DNA of 36,188 nucleotides, taken from positions 1-36,188 of the forward strand of contig JAPLFL010000102.1 of the NCBI GenBank assembly GCA_026390695.1, written 5' to 3'. The translations under genes and the position numbers were made by a program. Shown piece after piece: positions 7,248 through 15,691 of this stretch. Source of the stretch: Candidatus Kapaibacterium sp. GTDB lineage: Bacteria > Bacteroidota > Ignavibacteria > Kapaibacteriales > UBA2268. The notes beneath the pieces are model-generated. The model saw only the letters and a list, made by a program, of their open reading frames with translations, did no database searches and was not told where the DNA came from. Position 1 is the stretch's first letter; each line of letters opens with the position of its first letter.

Positions 7248-8333
7248 TTACTTATTCTCTTTCATAAATTCACCCATATATGTTATCAATGCTTCAACCG
7301 ATTCAATCGGACAAGCATTGTATATAGATGCTCTTATTCCGCCTACAGAGCGATGCCCCTTAAGATTTGTCATATTATAACGTTTTTTGGCTTCTGCACA
7401 GAATTTGGATTCAAGCTCTTCAGATGTCAGGTTCCAGCACACGTTCATTAATGAACGGTCTTCTTTTGTTTTGACTTGTGGAATATAAAAATCGGAATTT
7501 GCATCGAGATAATCATATAGGAGATAGCCTTTTTTCTTATTAGTTGCTTCTACTGCCGGTAGTCCGCCCTGATTCAGAATCCACTTAAATACTCGGTTAA
7601 TAACATAAACCGGTAAACAAGGTGGTGTATTGTACATTGAGCCATTTTCCAGATGAATTTTATAATCCAGCATTGTTGGTGCTTTGCCAGTCCAGCGCTC
7701 CATAAGTGATTTTTTAATTACTACCATTGTGACACCGGCTGGGCCGATGTTTTTCTGTGCTCCGGCATAAATAAGATCAAATTTGGAATAATCCATTTCT
7801 CGTGATAAAAATTCCGAACTCAAATCTCCGATAAGCGGCACTGATCCTGTATCGGGAATTGAAGGATACCATGTTCCTTCCACTGTATTATTTGTTGTAA
7901 TATGTACATAATCAGCATCAGGGCTGAATTGCACATTTTTGGGGATATAATTGAATTTTGTGTCTTCGGAACTGGCAACAACTTTCACATCTCCGCCGAC
8001 CCACTTAGCTTCTTTGATGGCTTTCTTAGCCCAGATTCCAGTATTGATATAATCAGCCTTGCTTTTCAGGAAATTATATGCTATCATTAAAAACTGTGTA
8101 CTGGCTCCACCTCCTAAGAACAAAACATCATATTCATCGGGAGAAAGTCCCATAACTTTCAAACCGTCTAATTGAGTTTCGATAAATACAGCATCGTATT
8201 CCTTCGAACGATGGCTCATTTCCATAATCGACATACCAAGATTATTATAATTAAGCACGGCTTGTGCTGTTTCTTCAAGCACCTGTATTGGTAAAATTGC
8301 CGGCCCTGCACTAAAATTATGTGCTCTTTGCAT
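7248..8333 (-). CDS. serC: Phosphoserine aminotransferase
   Basis: This PLP enzyme of serine synthesis transfers an amino group from glutamate to 3-phosphohydroxypyruvate; in the family it also serves the pyridoxal-phosphate pathway. The protein has 361 residues, the normal length. It opens MQRAHNFSAGPAILP, the family signature. MSHRSKEYD is at 39-47, the phosphate-binding GGGASTQF is at 74-81, and the PLP lysine is K194 in YAGAQKNIGPAG. HRSVGGIRASIYNA near the C-terminus is also typical. The ATG has AGGAG 8 nt upstream. It is transcribed alone, with its own terminator, and divergently from the vWA lipoprotein gene. Confidence 0.97.
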   Translation of the reverse strand: MQRAHNFSAGPAILPIQVLEETAQAVLNYNNLGMSIMEMSHRSKEYDAVFIETQLDGLKVMGLSPDEYDVLFLGGGASTQFLMIAYNFLKSKADYINTGIWAKKAIKEAKWVGGDVKVVASSEDTKFNYIPKNVQFSPDADYVHITTNNTVEGTWYPSIPDTGSVPLIGDLSSEFLSREMDYSKFDLIYAGAQKNIGPAGVTMVVIKKSLMERWTGKAPTMLDYKIHLENGSMYNTPPCLPVYVINRVFKWILNQGGLPAVEATNKKKGYLLYDYLDANSDFYIPQVKTKEDRSLMNVCWNLTSEELESKFCAEAKKRYNMTNLKGHRSVGGIRASIYNACPIESVEALITYMGEFMKENK

Positions 8334-8504
8334 AATGATGACTCCTAAAATTCTTTATTTTCAAATTAAAAATGAACATTTACAAAATTACGGAATTTCC
8401 GATAAATAGTTTGTCTAATCTGAGTGATAAGAAAAATATTTCATAGTTTATATCGTTTTAATCATTAAAGATATTAACCAAATAATAGGTTTGAAGTATA
8501 ATTG

Positions 8505-10091
8505 ATGAAAAATAAAGTGTTGAGTAAAATACTGTTCTCAATTTTAATTGCCTTAGCTGCCGCTTGTGCTCGTCCAAAACTTAATAATTATGAGCTGATG
8601 CGCCAGATTGCAGATGAAACTGATACTTCAAAAAGACCGATTTATATAACCTCAACCCTTCCCATTGATTCGGCAGACCCGAAGAAGGTGATTTATGAGA
8701 TTGATCGCTTGGATTGGGATGAATATCCTAATAAAATTAAAATTTACAGCCGTGTCTATGATTCAGTCGGGCATTTCATCACTAACATGGCTGATCCGTA
8801 TAAAAAAGATAAAAATGCAACTTATTTCACAACCGTAATTGAGAAACTGGGTAAGGAATATAATCCTCGTTATGAAAAAGTAAAAGATTTTCATGTTCGT
8901 GAATTCGGTGCAAATGATTCTATACCGTATAATATTGTTTTGACTACGGACTACAGCGGTTCTATGGCCAGTGTAATGGATGCGATTTTTGAAGGAACCG
9001 AATTATTTATTTCTTTGAAATTCCCTCAGGATGCAATTGCAGTATGTTCCTTTAATAGCAAACCATCTGTCAAAGTGCCGTTTCTGAGAAATCAGAACGA
9101 TCTTTTAAAATTATATCGTGCAAAAAGGAAAGAAGGAATTGGACTCTTTTCTGCCGTATATGACGCAGCAGAAGCCGGTATTGAAATGCTTTACGAAACT
9201 TCAAAAACCGATCCGAGAGTGTTGGTTGTACTTTCAGATGGTGATGACAATTATTCTAAAATTGAAATCGGGCCACTCATCCGAAAAGCCAAGGAAAATA
9301 AGGTTTATGTCTTTACGGTTGCATTTGGTTATTCAGACGATGAAAATCTTCGTGATCTTGCAAAATATACCGGAGGAAAATTTTACAAAGCATATTCAAA
9401 AGAGCAGTTAGTGTCTATTTTTCGTGATATATATATGAGTTTGCGCTTTCATTATTTGATAACTTATAAACCACCAGTTTTTTGGGGTTATCATTTAGCT
9501 AAAAGCGCACTCTATATCCCTGGACGCGCTGATACTCTTCAAGCCTCACCCAAACAGCTTGAGCCATATAATAAACTTACTACAAAAACTAAGGATGGGA
9601 AGGATTCTCTCAGCATTTTAAAAATTTCAGGAGGGGATTCATCCAAAGTAAAAAAGGATTCTTTATTAAAAAAGACAATTCCGATTTTATCTGATTCTTT
9701 GTTTGCTGAGTCTGAATATGATACGTCGCCTTTTACTCCAGCAAGCCTTGATGCTCCTTTTTCGCTGCCAATTCTTTTTGATTTCGACTCTGCTGTCGTA
9801 AAGGTAGAATCATTCCCTGTTTTGGATCAGATCACCGATGTGTTAATGTCAAAACCCTCAATAAGACTGCAAATCGAAGGACACACCGATAATAAAGGTT
9901 CGATTGAATATAATCAAAAACTCTCCGAAAGGCGTGCTTTAGCTGTGATGAATGCCCTGATACAGCGTGGTATCGATCCTCATCGTATGAGAGCAAGAGG
10001 TTTTGGTATGTCCCAGCCTATTGATGATAATACGACTGATGCCGGACGAGCCAAGAATCGACGGACACAGTTCAGAAAAATAGCAAAATAA
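8505..10091 (+). CDS. Lipoprotein with von Willebrand A domain and C-terminal OmpA-like domain
   Basis: The predicted envelope protein has 528 residues from the ATG at 8505; a TTG one codon earlier is possible. A signal peptide (residues 1-20) ends LAAAC with C21 as probable lipidation site; the -3 residue is Ala, so the lipobox is not canonical. A vWA domain covers roughly residues 142-320. Its metal site DYSGS is at 149-153, with VLSDGDDN further on. After a Ser/Lys/Asp-rich linker, residues ~415-528 form an OmpA/Pal peptidoglycan-binding domain (FDFDSAVVKVESF, IEGHTDNKGS, then AKNRRTQF). It is therefore probably outer-membrane anchored, bound to the wall, and displays a protein-binding vWA module. 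The ligand is unknown. Confidence 0.85.
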   Translation: MKNKVLSKILFSILIALAAACARPKLNNYELMRQIADETDTSKRPIYITSTLPIDSADPKKVIYEIDRLDWDEYPNKIKIYSRVYDSVGHFITNMADPYKKDKNATYFTTVIEKLGKEYNPRYEKVKDFHVREFGANDSIPYNIVLTTDYSGSMASVMDAIFEGTELFISLKFPQDAIAVCSFNSKPSVKVPFLRNQNDLLKLYRAKRKEGIGLFSAVYDAAEAGIEMLYETSKTDPRVLVVLSDGDDNYSKIEIGPLIRKAKENKVYVFTVAFGYSDDENLRDLAKYTGGKFYKAYSKEQLVSIFRDIYMSLRFHYLITYKPPVFWGYHLAKSALYIPGRADTLQASPKQLEPYNKLTTKTKDGKDSLSILKISGGDSSKVKKDSLLKKTIPILSDSLFAESEYDTSPFTPASLDAPFSLPILFDFDSAVVKVESFPVLDQITDVLMSKPSIRLQIEGHTDNKGSIEYNQKLSERRALAVMNALIQRGIDPHRMRARGFGMSQPIDDNTTDAGRAKNRRTQFRKIAK

Positions 10092-10165
10092 TTTTCTTTT
10101 GTTTTGCCTGTTTATTTGTTAAATTATGTATATGTTATATGTTTTTTAATTTTAGCAGGTAATAC

Positions 10166-11080
10166 ATGGGTAAGAAACACAAAAAAAATAAGCACAGTTC
10201 CGATGAAATTCAAAACAATGAAAATGTCATCGAGACAACCGCATCTGCAGCGTCTGATACTAATGATTCAGAATCCGATGAAATAAAGAAATTCAATAAA
10301 CGCGGTTTGATATCCAAGGAATTTTATGAGTTTGAGATGAATAAGCTTTTTCTTGAACTTGTTAAATTTCAATACTGGGTCAAGCAAAAAGGCTTGCGTT
10401 TAATAATTATTTTTGAGGGACGTGATGCCGCCGGTAAGGGTGGGGTAATAAAGAGAATTACCGAACCTATGAATCCACGCGGATGTCGAGTTGTGGCTCT
10501 TGATAAACCATCTGACCGAGAACGTACACAATGGTTTTTTCAGAGATATGTTGCTCATTTACCTGCAGCCGGTGAAATTGTCATATTTGATCGAAGTTGG
10601 TATAATCGTGCAGGTGTTGAACGGGTGATGAATTACTGTACTAATGAAGAATATGAAGAATTTATGCGCTCCTGTCCTGAGTTTGAGAGAATGTTAGTAC
10701 GTTCGGGGATAAAAGTTATAAAATATTGGTTTTCTGTTAGTGACGAAGAGCAGGAAAAGCGATTCCGAGAACGTGCAACAATGCTTGAAAAGCGTTGGAA
10801 ACTATCTCCAATGGATCTTGCATCTTGGGATAAGTGGGAAGATTATAGTAAAGCTAAGGATGAATTATTTAAATATACTGACATCAAACAAGCGCCATGG
10901 TTCAGTATTGATGCTAATGATAAAAAACGGGCACGATTGAATTGTATTTCTCATTTATTAAGTACAATTCCTTATGAAGACGCCGCACCTGAGCCTATGG
11001 AGCTGCCTGAGAGGAAGATAAGAAGTTCGTATATTCGTCCTCCGATGGAAGATATTAACTGGGTGAAAGGTATTTATTAA
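10166..11080 (+). CDS. ppk2: Polyphosphate kinase 2 (PPK2) family protein
   Basis: PPK2 enzymes transfer phosphate between polyphosphate and nucleotides, mostly using polyphosphate to phosphorylate NDP or NMP. The 304-residue protein has Walker A GRDAAGKGG at 85-93. The second Asp motif is VIFDRSWYNRAGVE (D141, R142), and the lid region is ERTQWFFQRYVAHLPAAGE. The first ~45 residues are a Lys- and then Ser/Asp/Glu-rich low-complexity extension before the PPK2 core. An AGG precedes the ATG by a few bases. It follows the vWA lipoprotein gene by 74 bp and is followed directly by a MITE-like element. The core motifs are clear; the subclass and nucleotide preference cannot be fixed by eye. Confidence 0.93.
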   Translation: MGKKHKKNKHSSDEIQNNENVIETTASAASDTNDSESDEIKKFNKRGLISKEFYEFEMNKLFLELVKFQYWVKQKGLRLIIIFEGRDAAGKGGVIKRITEPMNPRGCRVVALDKPSDRERTQWFFQRYVAHLPAAGEIVIFDRSWYNRAGVERVMNYCTNEEYEEFMRSCPEFERMLVRSGIKVIKYWFSVSDEEQEKRFRERATMLEKRWKLSPMDLASWDKWEDYSKAKDELFKYTDIKQAPWFSIDANDKKRARLNCISHLLSTIPYEDAAPEPMELPERKIRSSYIRPPMEDINWVKGIY

Positions 11081-11084
11081 TATT

Positions 11085-11350
11085 ATATCGTTTCCTACTT
11101 GAAGGCTGTCATTTGTGCGAATGCAGGAATCCCCTGATTGGTACTGGAAGTGGATTCCCGCATGCGAGACTTTGTGAAAACACGAAATATTCACGTATCT
11201 GTCATTCCCGCGAATGCGGGAATCCCCTTCCATGGCGCAATTGGTGATTCCTGCATTCGCACAAATGACATTTTTGTTAAATATGTGGCTTTTGAGACAG
11301 TCTCATGCTCGGAAATGACAAGAATTCCTAATTCATTAAGGAAATGATAT
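11085..11350. mobile_element. MITE-like non-coding element, copy 2 (266 bp)
   Basis: It has the same outer ends as 6829-7128: the left end ATATCGTTTCCTACTTGAAG is identical over 20 bp, and the right end is GACAAGAATTCCTAATTCAT through AAATGATAT. It begins 4 bp after the ppk2 stop. A possible TATT target duplication is at 11081-11084 and 11351-11354. Inside, a perfect 24-bp inverted repeat (11108-11131 / 11246-11269) carries TTGTGCG where copy 1 has TCCTGCG, changed in both arms. Between them is a second palindromic unit ATTCCCGCGAATGCGGGAAT near 11202. No gene is present. Confidence 0.72.
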
Positions 11351-11393
11351 TATTCAATAAAGGAAATAAAATTTGTGAAACTCATTTGGTCAC

Positions 11394-11428
11394 AAAAAAA
11401 ACGGCTCTAAAAAAAGAGCCGTTTTTTA
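11394..11428 (-). terminator. Strong, probably bidirectional terminator
   Basis: The stem ACGGCTCT / AGAGCCGT (11401-11408 / 11415-11422) is extended by flanking A and T runs to about 14 bp, with a six-A loop. It sits 23 bp after the stop of the minus-strand Ig-repeat gene. It can also stop plus-strand transcription coming from ppk2. Confidence 0.85.
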
Positions 11429-11450
11429 TTTTTATTGCTTGATTTTTATC

Positions 11451-14400
11451 TTATTTGATAACAACCATTTGTTGAGTGATGACGACTGATCCGGCTTTCA
11501 TTGTATAATAATATACTCCTGATGTAAGATTTAGCTCATCAGTTGAAATTTTCAGATCAGTTGATCCTTGGTTTGCATATCCGTTAAATAACTCGGCAGC
11601 TTTTCTACCGGTTGCATCCACCAAATTGATTTTTACATTTGTTTCGTAAGGCACTGTGAAACTGATTGTTCCCTGTCCATCAATCGGATTTGGCTTGCTG
11701 GATGAAAGAATAAATCCATCAACAGATTTATCATTTACCGACATCATATTTGAATAGCTAACAGTTACAGTGGCAGTATCTGACCAAACATCTCCGCACA
11801 TATTGCTGATTTTGCAAACGTAATTTCCTGCATCTGTCGAAGCAGCACTTGCAATTGTGAATGTAGCATTGGTAGCTCCGCTTATATCACCACCGTCTTT
11901 TGACCATTGGTAAGTTATGCTTGAACCACTTGCAGCAACAACGATACTAAATGCTTTGCCTGTACTTGCAGCAATTGCTTTTGTAGGTTGGCTTGTAATG
12001 GCAGGTTTGGAATTAATAATAAGCTTGCCTGTTTTTGAAGTTAAATTATAATTATATTCCACAACTGTAACGATACAATAGTAAGAGCCCACATTAGCTG
12101 CGGTTGGACTTGCTATATTTAAAGAAGCAGTTTTTGATCCGGTTATTCCTGATCCATCGCTTACCTTAGCACCGTCTTTGTACCATTGATATGCAAGTGT
12201 TCCAGTATTTGTTGTAGCCTTTATAGTTAAAGAAACAAGTGGAATACCTGAGCAAGTGGTTACATCAGTAAGATCAGTAATGAAAGATGCGGTTAATTGG
12301 GTTAAACTTGCATTGCTTGTAGCAACTGTAGAACCGCATAGGCCAGTGATTTTTGCACTGTAATCGGTACCAAAGTTTGCTGCAGTAATATTGGAGATTG
12401 TTAATATACTTGAATTTGCGCCTGATATTTTTGAATTAGGTGAAATTGTGTCATTAACAAGAGCTACGGCACCTTTGTACCACTGAACAGCAATAGGATA
12501 ATTAGGAGGTGCGCCATTAACGTGTGCACTCACACTAAATGCTGCTGTACCACCGAGATTACCGATTGTAGTTGCAGGTTGTTTGGTAATTACAGTTCCA
12601 AGTGCAATATAAAGGGGCATATTGTCTGACCATGTAGGAGTACAAATTGCATTTCCGGAAACCATACAGTTATAAACTCCTGAGTTTGGTGTTGCAACTG
12701 CGGTTAACTGTAATGATGGGTTTGTTTGTCCAGCCAAAGCCACACCGTCTTTGTACCATTGATAAGTAATTTGTGAACCAGTACCAACTAATGAGAAATT
12801 AACAGTATTGCCTACACAAGCAACAGCAGGACCGCTTTGTTTGGTTGCATCAGGTGAATCATATAGTGTAAACTGAACACTTTGATCATTGAGAGTTGGG
12901 TTTGTATAATAATTATCTTTGTTCCAAACTCTGATTAAATATGGAGTATTTGAATAAGCACCCATGCGTGGTGTGTTCCAGCGGTATGAAGCATTTGCAT
13001 TGGCAGCATAATTTGTAGCAAGATTAACCCAGCTTCCACCACCGTTTGAAGAGATTTGAATATCAACAGCAGTTAAACCATTTGAACGGAAAGTAATGAA
13101 TTGAGCTCCGTCTTTCCCATTGCAGTAAGCATTATTTGCTTTGGTTGGGAAATCAAGTATTAATTGTGGTGTTGCAAAATTTAATACTGTTAAACCACCA
13201 ACCGGATTTACAGTACTTAAACCGTTCCAAATACCTGTGGCAGTAGTTCTTGACATATTTAAAGTACCATCCCAGTTTCTGTCTTCAATTTTGAGAAGAC
13301 CAGTTGGACATGAATCAGGAATAATGGTTGCCCATGAGCCTGCTTTATTATCAAGATTACTATAAAAGATAGGTGCTTCGTTTACACCCGGAGCCGATTG
13401 ATATAATAAGCCATCGCTCTGAACCATACCGGTTGACATTGGCATAACTGCATCTGAATAAAGTGCAATTACGTGGAATGGTTGAATGAGTGAATTAGCA
13501 TCTACAATTCCAGTAATATTTGTTGCACCGGCACCGAAATCTTTACAAATAGTTGTATTGACAGATTTGAATCTTGTAATATTAGAACCATTTTCATTTG
13601 CTAATGAGAAAATCCAATTAATCTGGTTCTGAGCTGTGAAAACTGCATTTGTTGAAGGTATAAGATTTACCCACATTTGATAAGATGTTTGTCCTGCACC
13701 GGTTGTAAACTCTGAATAGTTACCGGCAATGGCAGGATCACTTGCATTTGTATTATAAGTATAAGTTTTTGTATTATAGTTGCAATGAATTTCTATTCCA
13801 GCACCTTGATCTGCTGTAGTCCAAGCAAAACCAACATTTCTTGCACCAAGCATGAAACGATAATTTGTGCTTGGTATTAAATTATTAATTGTAATTAAGG
13901 CATATGTTGGAACTCTTGAGCCACTGGCAGCGGCTGCTTTCATAAACAAAGGAACGATATTCTCTGTCATTGTAGGAGTAGCAGCAATTGTATATGAATA
14001 ATTATATGAAATTAATCCAGGAGCAGAGAAACTTACAGTATAATTTCCCGGTACAGTGAACTGAATATCATCGAAAGTAGCAATACCTGCAACTGTGTTT
14101 CGTGGGTTTGTGCCGATGATTGTGCCAGGGCCACTAACAACCGTCATAGTTACTGGATATCCGTTATAAGCAGCTACAACTCCGTTTGCACCGGTTGCTT
14201 GCATTTGAAACGAATTTAAATTAATTCCTACGTAACCTTTTGAGTACATACTGGCACCAAATAATGTTGTAGGATTATCAAGAACACTGGTCATAGTCTG
14301 AGCTAAAGCCAATGTTGTACCGTTCACTTCTAAACCGACCTGTGATTCTACCTGATCATATAATAAATTGCTGAATACAGCAGTATTTTGACCAATTGGA

Positions 14401-15320
14401 AGTGTCTGGCTCAATGTTCCGGTCAAATGTCCTGTACCAAAATAAGTTTGTAAATTAACTTGTGTATTAGCGGTAACGTTTTTAGGTGTTCCGCCTGCAT
14501 CCACAGTACGAACAACTATTGAGAAAGGAATATTGCGGAGAGGTTTGCCTGGAGTAATTGTTGTAAACTGGAACTTTGTGGGAACACCAACTGTATTGCC
14601 ACTTGTAACTGAAATGTCATCCATTCTGATTTCCGGACGGCTTCCAAAGCCAGTTACATAATAATATTTCCATCGCAATTCAACTACCGGTAAATTTTCC
14701 AATGTGTATGGAAGTGGAGTTGTGAATGTCTGATTATGTGCGATTGTTTGATATGGATTGTTCGGATCAGCGCCTGCATAGAGGTTATAATTATATTCAA
14801 CAGGGCTACCGAAATTATCTAATAAATCTGTGAAATTACCAGCAGTACCAACTCTGTATTGCAGTCGTAAATGGAATTCTCTGTAACCGGAGGCTGATGC
14901 CAGAGGAACATATCCTGCAGTCCAGTTAACGACAACGTTTACACGTCCGCTTGTATTGAGAGATAGAACAGCAGCACCAAGAAAATCATTTACCGAACCG
15001 GTAATTTTAGTTGAAGTTCCTAAAAATGAAAATCCTGATGTCCCTAATCCTTTAATTCTTGTTGCGCTTGATAAATTATATGCTGCAACATAATCGCCGG
15101 TGGTATTGTAAGTGAGTGTCGGATCCAATGTATTCATTACATGGAATCTCATACTTGGAGGATATGTACCTGCCGGATTGAATGTAGCATCCCATGCCGT
15201 TAGTGAATAATCTCCGCCAGCCAGATTATATGCAGCAGGGCTTGTCTGAGCATAAGCGAAAGTAGCCGCTAATGCCATTGCCACGATTACTAAAAGTAGT
15301 CTTGCCGATTTCTGATTCAT
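11451..15320 (-). CDS. Very large secreted Ig-repeat protein with type IX secretion C-terminal domain
   Basis: The 1289-residue predicted cell-surface or secreted protein starts at the ATG at 15320, with a GGGA-rich site in front; a TTG four codons earlier is less likely. The signal peptide is about residues 1-25 (LLLVIVAMALAATFAYAQ). The first ~800 residues are beta-rich with Asn/Thr-rich segments. At least four Ig-like domains follow, recognised by the QWYKDG...G.Y.C pattern near residues 850, 943, 1043 and 1135. The last ~85 residues are a Por/T9SS sorting domain: SSSKPNPIDGQGTISFTV, LVDATGRKAAELF, LTSGVYYYTMKAG. In the family that domain directs export through the type IX machinery and is then removed. 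The role is probably adhesion or matrix; no catalytic motif is seen. Confidence 0.85.
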   Translation of the reverse strand: MNQKSARLLLVIVAMALAATFAYAQTSPAAYNLAGGDYSLTAWDATFNPAGTYPPSMRFHVMNTLDPTLTYNTTGDYVAAYNLSSATRIKGLGTSGFSFLGTSTKITGSVNDFLGAAVLSLNTSGRVNVVVNWTAGYVPLASASGYREFHLRLQYRVGTAGNFTDLLDNFGSPVEYNYNLYAGADPNNPYQTIAHNQTFTTPLPYTLENLPVVELRWKYYYVTGFGSRPEIRMDDISVTSGNTVGVPTKFQFTTITPGKPLRNIPFSIVVRTVDAGGTPKNVTANTQVNLQTYFGTGHLTGTLSQTLPIGQNTAVFSNLLYDQVESQVGLEVNGTTLALAQTMTSVLDNPTTLFGASMYSKGYVGINLNSFQMQATGANGVVAAYNGYPVTMTVVSGPGTIIGTNPRNTVAGIATFDDIQFTVPGNYTVSFSAPGLISYNYSYTIAATPTMTENIVPLFMKAAAASGSRVPTYALITINNLIPSTNYRFMLGARNVGFAWTTADQGAGIEIHCNYNTKTYTYNTNASDPAIAGNYSEFTTGAGQTSYQMWVNLIPSTNAVFTAQNQINWIFSLANENGSNITRFKSVNTTICKDFGAGATNITGIVDANSLIQPFHVIALYSDAVMPMSTGMVQSDGLLYQSAPGVNEAPIFYSNLDNKAGSWATIIPDSCPTGLLKIEDRNWDGTLNMSRTTATGIWNGLSTVNPVGGLTVLNFATPQLILDFPTKANNAYCNGKDGAQFITFRSNGLTAVDIQISSNGGGSWVNLATNYAANANASYRWNTPRMGAYSNTPYLIRVWNKDNYYTNPTLNDQSVQFTLYDSPDATKQSGPAVACVGNTVNFSLVGTGSQITYQWYKDGVALAGQTNPSLQLTAVATPNSGVYNCMVSGNAICTPTWSDNMPLYIALGTVITKQPATTIGNLGGTAAFSVSAHVNGAPPNYPIAVQWYKGAVALVNDTISPNSKISGANSSILTISNITAANFGTDYSAKITGLCGSTVATSNASLTQLTASFITDLTDVTTCSGIPLVSLTIKATTNTGTLAYQWYKDGAKVSDGSGITGSKTASLNIASPTAANVGSYYCIVTVVEYNYNLTSKTGKLIINSKPAITSQPTKAIAASTGKAFSIVVAASGSSITYQWSKDGGDISGATNATFTIASAASTDAGNYVCKISNMCGDVWSDTATVTVSYSNMMSVNDKSVDGFILSSSKPNPIDGQGTISFTVPYETNVKINLVDATGRKAAELFNGYANQGSTDLKISTDELNLTSGVYYYTMKAGSVVITQQMVVIK

Positions 15321-15572
15321 AATATTTCCCAAAAAAATTAAACAAATTATAAATGTATATTACTTATTATCAATTTTACATATTTCAGAATATTAAATTA
15401 ATAAATTAGTTGTTAATTATCAAGAAAAAATACTGATAATTCCAACTTTTTAATGATTTTTTGCAGTTTTTTTTAACTTTTTTTTGATTTGTGTGGAATA
15501 GTTCTTGTTTATGTCAGATTTTTTTCACAATTTTGTAACTCTTAATCGTTCTAACTCATAAAATGTATAACT

Positions 15573-15647
15573 CGGGGCGTAGCACAGTCCGGTCAGCGCG
15601 CCTGCTTTGGGAGCAGGAGGCCGCAGGTTCAAATCCTGCCGCCCCGA
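15573..15647 (+). tRNA. tRNA-Pro (anticodon UGG)
   Basis: The complete cloverleaf has 75 nt. The acceptor stem CGGGGCG / CGCCCCG has seven pairs, with discriminator A. The anticodon stem-loop is CCTGC-TTTGGGA-GCAGG with anticodon TGG. The T-arm GCAGG-TTCAAAT-CCTGC is perfect. The D-stem reads GCAC / GCGC, which leaves one A-C mismatch. CCA is not encoded (ACGG follows). It is convergent with spoT. Confidence 0.96.
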
Positions 15648-15654
15648 CGGTTTT

Positions 15655-15689
15655 AGAAGGTAGAAGGTAGAAAATAGAAAATAGAAGAA
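15655..15689. repeat. Short heptanucleotide tandem repeat
   Basis: Five 7-bp units follow each other: AGAAGGT twice, AGAAAAT twice, then AGAAGAA. The tract fills the 44-bp gap between the tRNA-Pro gene and the spoT stop. A looser AGAAGG-rich stretch occurs again near 17920-17960, upstream of the UmuD-like pair. Confidence 0.8.
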
Positions 15690-15691
15690 GG

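Noticed and set aside
11451-15320. Phage tail or adhesin gene from a prophage
   Set aside because: Signal peptide, Ig repeats and the T9SS sorting domain point to a cellular export substrate, and no phage structural genes are adjacent.
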